From the NCBI RefSeq assembly GCF_003058165.1, contig NZ_QBUC01000015.1, positions 26,867-90,866 of the forward strand: a stretch of DNA of 64,000 bases, given 5' to 3'. This document shows positions 59,648 through 64,000 of this stretch, piece after piece. Each line of letters begins with the position of its first letter. Positions within the stretch are counted from its first letter, which is position 1. Both the position numbers and the translations under genes were made by a program. The notes beneath the pieces were generated by a model. That model searched no databases. It worked only from the letters and a program-made list of their open reading frames with translations, and was not told the origin of the DNA. This DNA comes from Paenisporosarcina sp. OV554 (GTDB lineage Bacteria; Bacillota; Bacilli; Bacillales_A; Planococcaceae).

Positions 59648-62218
59648 ATGACAGATATTCCGAACAGTGGAGTAAAAGGAATTAATATCAGCACTGAAAT
59701 AAAAACATCATTTCTTGATTATGCAATGAGTGTCATTGTTTCACGAGCACTTCCAGACGTACGTGATGGATTGAAACCCGTTCACCGACGAATTTTATAT
59801 GCGATGCAAGGTATGGGGAACACATCTGACAAGCCCCATAAGAAATCAGCACGTATTGTTGGAGATGCAATGGGTAAATACCATCCGCATGGTGATAGCT
59901 CAATTTACGACACAATGGTACGTATGGCACAACACTGGAGTTACCGTTACATGCTAGTTGATGGACACGGAAACTTTGGTTCGGTAGACGGAGATGCTGC
60001 TGCAGCAATGCGTTATACCGAATCACGTATGTCAAAAATCGCTATGGAATTACTTCGAGACATTAATAAAGATACAATTGATTTCAAAGACAATTATGAT
60101 GGTCAAGAACAAGAGCCTGTTGTACTACCTAGCCGTTTCCCTAACTTATTAGTGAATGGTACATCAGGGATTGCGGTTGGGATGGCGACAAACATTCCGC
60201 CTCACCAACTAGGAGAAACGATTGACGCAGTCTTGGCACTTGCTGAAAACGCATCAATTACGACTGAGGAATTGATGGAAATTATTCCAGGTCCAGACTT
60301 CCCTACAGGCGGTATCATTTTAGGAAGAAGCGGGATTCGTCGTGCTTATGAAACTGGTAGAGGTTCTGTCATCATTCGAGGGAAAGTTGAAATTGAACAA
60401 AAGTCGAGTGGTAAAGAAGTTATTTTGGTTCACGAACTTCCATATCAAGTAAATAAAGCTAGACTTATCGAAAAAATTGCTGAACTAGTACGTGATAAAA
60501 AGATTGATGGTATTACGGATCTTCGCGATGAGTCAGACCGGAATGGGATGCGCATTGTCATTGAAGTTCGTAAAGATGCAAATGCTAATGTATTACTTAA
60601 TAACCTATATAAACAAACATCTCTTCAATCAAGCTTCGGTGTTAACATGCTTGCTCTTGTTGATGGTCAACCAAAAGTACTTGGTTTAAAAGAGATTTTA
60701 TATCATTACTTAGAACATCAAAAAGTGGTAATCAAACGTCGTACTCAATTTGAATTAAACAAAGCAGAAGATCGCGCACATATTTTAGAAGGTCTTCGTA
60801 TAGCACTTGATAATATTGATGAAATTATTGCGTTAATACGTAGATCGCAAACTGGCGAAGAAGCAAAAAATGGTTTGATTGAACAATTCCATTTATCTGA
60901 TAGACAAGCGCAAGCCATTCTTGATATGCGACTTCAACGCTTAACAGGTTTAGAACGCGACAAAATTGAAGCTGAGTACCAGGAATTACAAAAGCTGATT
61001 GCTGAATTGAAGGCTATTCTTGCTGACGAGTTTAAAGTCATACAAATTATTCGTGAAGAGTTAACTGAAATTAAAGAGCGCTTTAACGATACACGTCGAA
61101 CTGAAATTACAGCCGGTGGAGCTGAAATGATGGAAGACGAAGACTTGATACCACGTGAGAATTCGGTACTGACATTAACACACAATGGCTACATCAAACG
61201 TTTGCCTGTTAATACCTACCGAAGTCAGAAACGAGGCGGACGTGGCGTACAAGGAATGGGTACGAATGAAAATGATTTCGTAGAACATTTACTATTTACG
61301 TCAACACACGACACGATTTTATTCTTTACAAACACGGGGAAAGTTTATCGTGCAAAAGGATATGAAATTCCTGAGTATGGTCGAACAGCTAAGGGATTAC
61401 CACTCGTCAATCTATTAGGTGTCGATAAAGAAGAGAAAGTTACGGCAATGATTCAAATGGCATCATTTGAAGAGGATGCGTACTTTATCTTCACAACTCG
61501 CCTAGGAGTAACTAAACGTACCCCTGTTAATGGTTTCGCCAATATTCGTGCAAATGGTCTTATCTCAATCTCTTTACGAGAAGACGATGAATTGATTTCC
61601 GTACGATTAACAGATGGCAAGAAACACATTATCATCGGAACGCGTAGAGGAATGCTTGTGCGCTTTGAAGAAACAGATATCCGCTCAATGGGACGTACAG
61701 CATCTGGAGTTCGAGGAATTCGCTTACGTGAAGACGATTATGTTGTCGGCATGGAAATTTTGGAGCCAGGTCAAGAAGTATTAGTCGTAACGGAAAATGG
61801 TTACGGGAAACGAACTCCTGAAGAAGAGTATCGTTTACAATCTCGTGGTGGAGTTGGTATTAAGACAAGCCAAATCACAGATAAAACTGGTCCATTATCC
61901 GCAGTAAAAACGGTGGATGGTTCAGAAGACTTAATGCTTATTACGATTAATGGAATGTTAATTCGTATGGATGTTAATAGCATTTCTATAACGGGCCGAA
62001 GCACACAAGGCGTTCGCTTAATTCGTTTAGGCGAGGAAGAGCTCGTGGCAACTGTCGCAAAAGTAGAAAAAGCTGAAGATGTAGAAGAATTTGATGAAGA
62101 CGGTGAAGAGGGAACTACTATAGTAGGTAAAGAATTAACTTCTGAAGTGAGTGACGAAGAATCAAACACTGACGTAAGTGAAAATACAACAACTGAACCT
62201 GAAACATCCGAAGAATAA
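59648..62218 (+). CDS. gyrA: DNA gyrase subunit A
   Basis: 856 residues. The breakage domain has [20 protein letters not shown] and the active Tyr in [11 protein letters not shown]. The C-terminal beta-pinwheel has the GyrA box [14 protein letters not shown]. It ends in an acidic tail (about 40 residues rich in Glu, Asp, Thr and Ser), longer than in B. subtilis. GGGAGG precedes the ATG. Confidence 0.97.
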   Translation: MTDIPNSGVKGINISTEIKTSFLDYAMSVIVSRALPDVRDGLKPVHRRILYAMQGMGNTSDKPHKKSARIVGDAMGKYHPHGDSSIYDTMVRMAQHWSYRYMLVDGHGNFGSVDGDAAAAMRYTESRMSKIAMELLRDINKDTIDFKDNYDGQEQEPVVLPSRFPNLLVNGTSGIAVGMATNIPPHQLGETIDAVLALAENASITTEELMEIIPGPDFPTGGIILGRSGIRRAYETGRGSVIIRGKVEIEQKSSGKEVILVHELPYQVNKARLIEKIAELVRDKKIDGITDLRDESDRNGMRIVIEVRKDANANVLLNNLYKQTSLQSSFGVNMLALVDGQPKVLGLKEILYHYLEHQKVVIKRRTQFELNKAEDRAHILEGLRIALDNIDEIIALIRRSQTGEEAKNGLIEQFHLSDRQAQAILDMRLQRLTGLERDKIEAEYQELQKLIAELKAILADEFKVIQIIREELTEIKERFNDTRRTEITAGGAEMMEDEDLIPRENSVLTLTHNGYIKRLPVNTYRSQKRGGRGVQGMGTNENDFVEHLLFTSTHDTILFFTNTGKVYRAKGYEIPEYGRTAKGLPLVNLLGVDKEEKVTAMIQMASFEEDAYFIFTTRLGVTKRTPVNGFANIRANGLISISLREDDELISVRLTDGKKHIIIGTRRGMLVRFEETDIRSMGRTASGVRGIRLREDDYVVGMEILEPGQEVLVVTENGYGKRTPEEEYRLQSRGGVGIKTSQITDKTGPLSAVKTVDGSEDLMLITINGMLIRMDVNSISITGRSTQGVRLIRLGEEELVATVAKVEKAEDVEEFDEDGEEGTTIVGKELTSEVSDEESNTDVSENTTTEPETSEE

Positions 62219-62221
62219 GAG

Positions 62222-62258
62222 AAGGACTAAGGCATTATCGCCTTAGTCCTTTTTTTTG
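62222..62258. terminator. Terminator of gyrA, shared with the MFS gene
   Basis: AAGGACTAAGGC and GCCTTAGTCCTT form a 12-bp stem with a T8 tail. It overlaps the stop of the convergent MFS gene. Confidence 0.9.
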
Positions 62259-63425
62259 TATGTTCCTATAACCGAGTGAGTAAAAGATAATACTACATAA
62301 AATAATAATCCCGATTACTGAGAATAATAGCGTACCTCCGAAATCTTTTAGTAACCACCCTCCAAGAACAGGTCCGGTGAAGTTTCCGATTGATCGAAAT
62401 TGGCCAGCTCCAAAGTAAGTTCCCTTTCGATTGTCAGGTGCAATTTGATCTATAAACACACTTGTGGAGGGAAAGATGAAAATCTCACCAATCGTGACAA
62501 TCGCCATCGCCATCATCAAGCCAATAGTTGTCGTAACATAACCGAAACTCGCAAAACCAATTGCGAACAAAATACTTCCTAAAATCATCACTCGAAGAAC
62601 TGGCCACTTTTCTGATACTAAACTTAAAGGAACTTGCAAAACGATAACGAGAATTGCATTTAATGCGATCAGCTTAGCAAAAAGAGCTATGCCATCTGAA
62701 AAAGAATTTTGTATGTATTGAGGTAAGTTAGAATCAATTTGGGAATAACCGATATTGACAAGTATTCCACCAATAATAAATACAAGGAGGGTTTTATCTC
62801 TCCATATCACGATAAGAGAATCCAGAATCGGAAGTTGGTGAATAGGTAAATCATTTCTGATTGAGTAACGATTTAACATAATGAATAAAGTTCCTCCATA
62901 TAGAAGGTACATCATACTCGTTAATAAAAACGGCAGTGAAGTAGAAAACTGTGCTACATAAACGCCAAGAAGCGGGCCAAGAGAAGCCCCGATATTAATA
63001 GCTGTATAACGTAATGAAAACACGCGTTTCCGTTTATCAACTGAAGTTAAATCAGCCATCAATGCTTGTGAAGACGGTTCAAAGAACGAACGGCAAAGAC
63101 CATTCAATGCATTTAGAACCATAAACGTTCCGATATGAGAGGCTTGGGAAAAGCCAAAGTAAACCAACCCCCAAACGAATATGGTCCAAAGCATAACCTT
63201 TTTTCGACCATACCGATCTGAAAAATATCCACCAATGAATCCACCGAGTGTTCCAGTCAATGGAGATAGTCCAATCGTTATACCAATCAATATCGGGTGG
63301 ATTCCATGCGTGTTTGATAAATATAAGGCAAGGAAAGGTACAGCCATAAAACTAGCCCCTCTAGCAAATACAGTTCCTATTAACAAAGTCCATACAACAG
63401 GATGAAATGAAAATTTGTCTCGCAT
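62235..63425 (-). CDS. MFS transporter, 12 membrane helices
   Basis: 396 residues. The MFS motif GGFIGGYFSDRYGRKKVML lies between helices 2 and 3. The second half has a similar layout. It probably exports a drug or metabolite by H+ antiport, substrate unknown. It is convergent with gyrA and divergent from the rRNA operon, a place often filled by different genes in related genomes. Confidence 0.9.
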   Translation of the reverse strand: MRDKFSFHPVVWTLLIGTVFARGASFMAVPFLALYLSNTHGIHPILIGITIGLSPLTGTLGGFIGGYFSDRYGRKKVMLWTIFVWGLVYFGFSQASHIGTFMVLNALNGLCRSFFEPSSQALMADLTSVDKRKRVFSLRYTAINIGASLGPLLGVYVAQFSTSLPFLLTSMMYLLYGGTLFIMLNRYSIRNDLPIHQLPILDSLIVIWRDKTLLVFIIGGILVNIGYSQIDSNLPQYIQNSFSDGIALFAKLIALNAILVIVLQVPLSLVSEKWPVLRVMILGSILFAIGFASFGYVTTTIGLMMAMAIVTIGEIFIFPSTSVFIDQIAPDNRKGTYFGAGQFRSIGNFTGPVLGGWLLKDFGGTLLFSVIGIIILCSIIFYSLGYRNIQKKGLRR

Positions 63426-63944
63426 TCAAACCCCTCTTTCTGACTTTCATACTACCCTTCTATAAGTTATCTGGATAGTTCGAAAAATGAATAAAGAGTC
63501 TTTAGTATTTGTAATGACTAGTAAGCAATAATTAACGAAAAAAATCTCAAGAGTTTAACTATCGGCAAACTCCGCATATAGACAAAAAGAAAGAAAGTTT
63601 GTTACAGACACTACTATATATAGAAGAAGTTCATTTTCATGTATTTCGCGATTAAGATATCTCAAAAGAAATTGAGTTTTTCTTTGTAATACTGTTGACA
63701 TCAGTATGGGGAATTGTTATTATAAGTGAGTCGCCAAAACAAGTGACAACATAAAAAACCAAATGAACCTTGAAAACTGAACAGCAAAACGTCAACTAAT
63801 AAAGCGGAACGCACTTCGGTGCTGGAAGCAAAAACGTTTTCTTCCGCCGACACCTGTCGGTATCGAAAACAAACTTGAACTTAACCGTTCATTATAAACG
63901 TCAAATTTTTGACGCCAGCAACAAAGTCGAGCTAATCGACTCAC
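63426..63944 (+). promoter_or_regulatory. Promoter and leader region of the rRNA operon
   Basis: Promoter: TTGACA (63695-63700), 17 nt, TATTAT (63718-63723). The leader then has CCTTGAAAACTGAACAGC (63764-63782), a typical Bacillus rRNA processing or antitermination element. The preceding 200 bp are AT-rich. Confidence 0.85.
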
Positions 63945-64000
63945 CATTATGGAGAGTTTGATCCTGGCTCAGGACGAACGCTGGCGGCGTGCCTAATACA
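63945..64000 (+). rRNA. rrs: 16S ribosomal RNA, 5' end (runs off the right edge)
   Basis: GGAGAGTTTGATCCTGGCTC at 63951-63970 is the 5' end signature of Firmicutes 16S rRNA, followed by the AGGACGAACGCTGGCGGCGTG block. The exact mature 5' base is estimated from the B. subtilis position. It is the first rRNA operon to the right of oriC, as in B. subtilis. Confidence 0.97.

Overview
This window is the replication-origin region of a low-GC, spore-forming Gram-positive bacterium of the order Bacillales. Gene order around dnaA (mnmG, mnmE, jag, yidC/spoIIIJ, rnpA, rpmH, dnaA, dnaN, yaaA, recF, remB, gyrB, gyrA, 16S rRNA) matches the Bacillus subtilis origin. The walRKHIJ, htrA, yyzF, rlmH block and the presence of mqo, YyaC and SpoIIIJ-type YidC fit a Planococcaceae/Caryophanaceae relative (such as Psychrobacillus, Paenisporosarcina, Sporosarcina or Lysinibacillus). 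The genus is inference only.

Left part (1-20 kb) is the accessory region. It holds the start of glutamate synthase (gltB), a cupin/HD-GYP protein, a small secreted protein, an APH-type kinase beside an RlaP nucleotidyltransferase, an MsrA-MsrB fusion, a proline iminopeptidase, a decayed luciferase-like monooxygenase, a MATE exporter, a CNT nucleoside transporter, two unrecognised small genes and a PgeF-like laccase-domain protein. It also holds a complete actin-type partition module (ParM-like ATPase, a ParR-like partner and an iteron/palindrome region), an ECF S component and malate:quinone oxidoreductase.

Middle part (19.6-43.3 kb) is core. It runs rlmH, the short yyzF, htrA, the walRKHIJ cell-wall control operon, a LysM/G5/M23 cell-wall hydrolase, a YitT-family protein, purA, and the dnaB-rplI-gdpP-yybS operon. 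It continues with rpsR-ssb-rpsF, a zincin-like DUF3267 protein, a gamma-glutamylcyclotransferase-like protein, ychF, DUF951-mscS, yyaC and a DUF554 protein. Nearly all these genes are on the minus strand, pointing away from oriC as leading-strand genes should.

Right part (43.4-64 kb) is the origin proper. parB-parA and noc, with two parS sites, are followed by rsmG, mnmG, mnmE, jag, yidC, rnpA and rpmH, all on the minus strand. A bipartite oriC flanks dnaA, and dnaA through gyrA read on the plus strand. A convergent MFS transporter and the promoter, leader and first bases of an rRNA operon close the window.

The most unusual content is the plasmid-style ParMR module sitting on a chromosome about 37 kb from dnaA. 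It lies between two copies of nearly the same hairpin and next to a 38-bp near-perfect palindrome. Also notable are two DnaA-box clusters outside oriC, at rlmH/yyzF and upstream of mnmE, a strict 21-bp-period tandem repeat, and a long imperfect inverted repeat near 1.5 kb.
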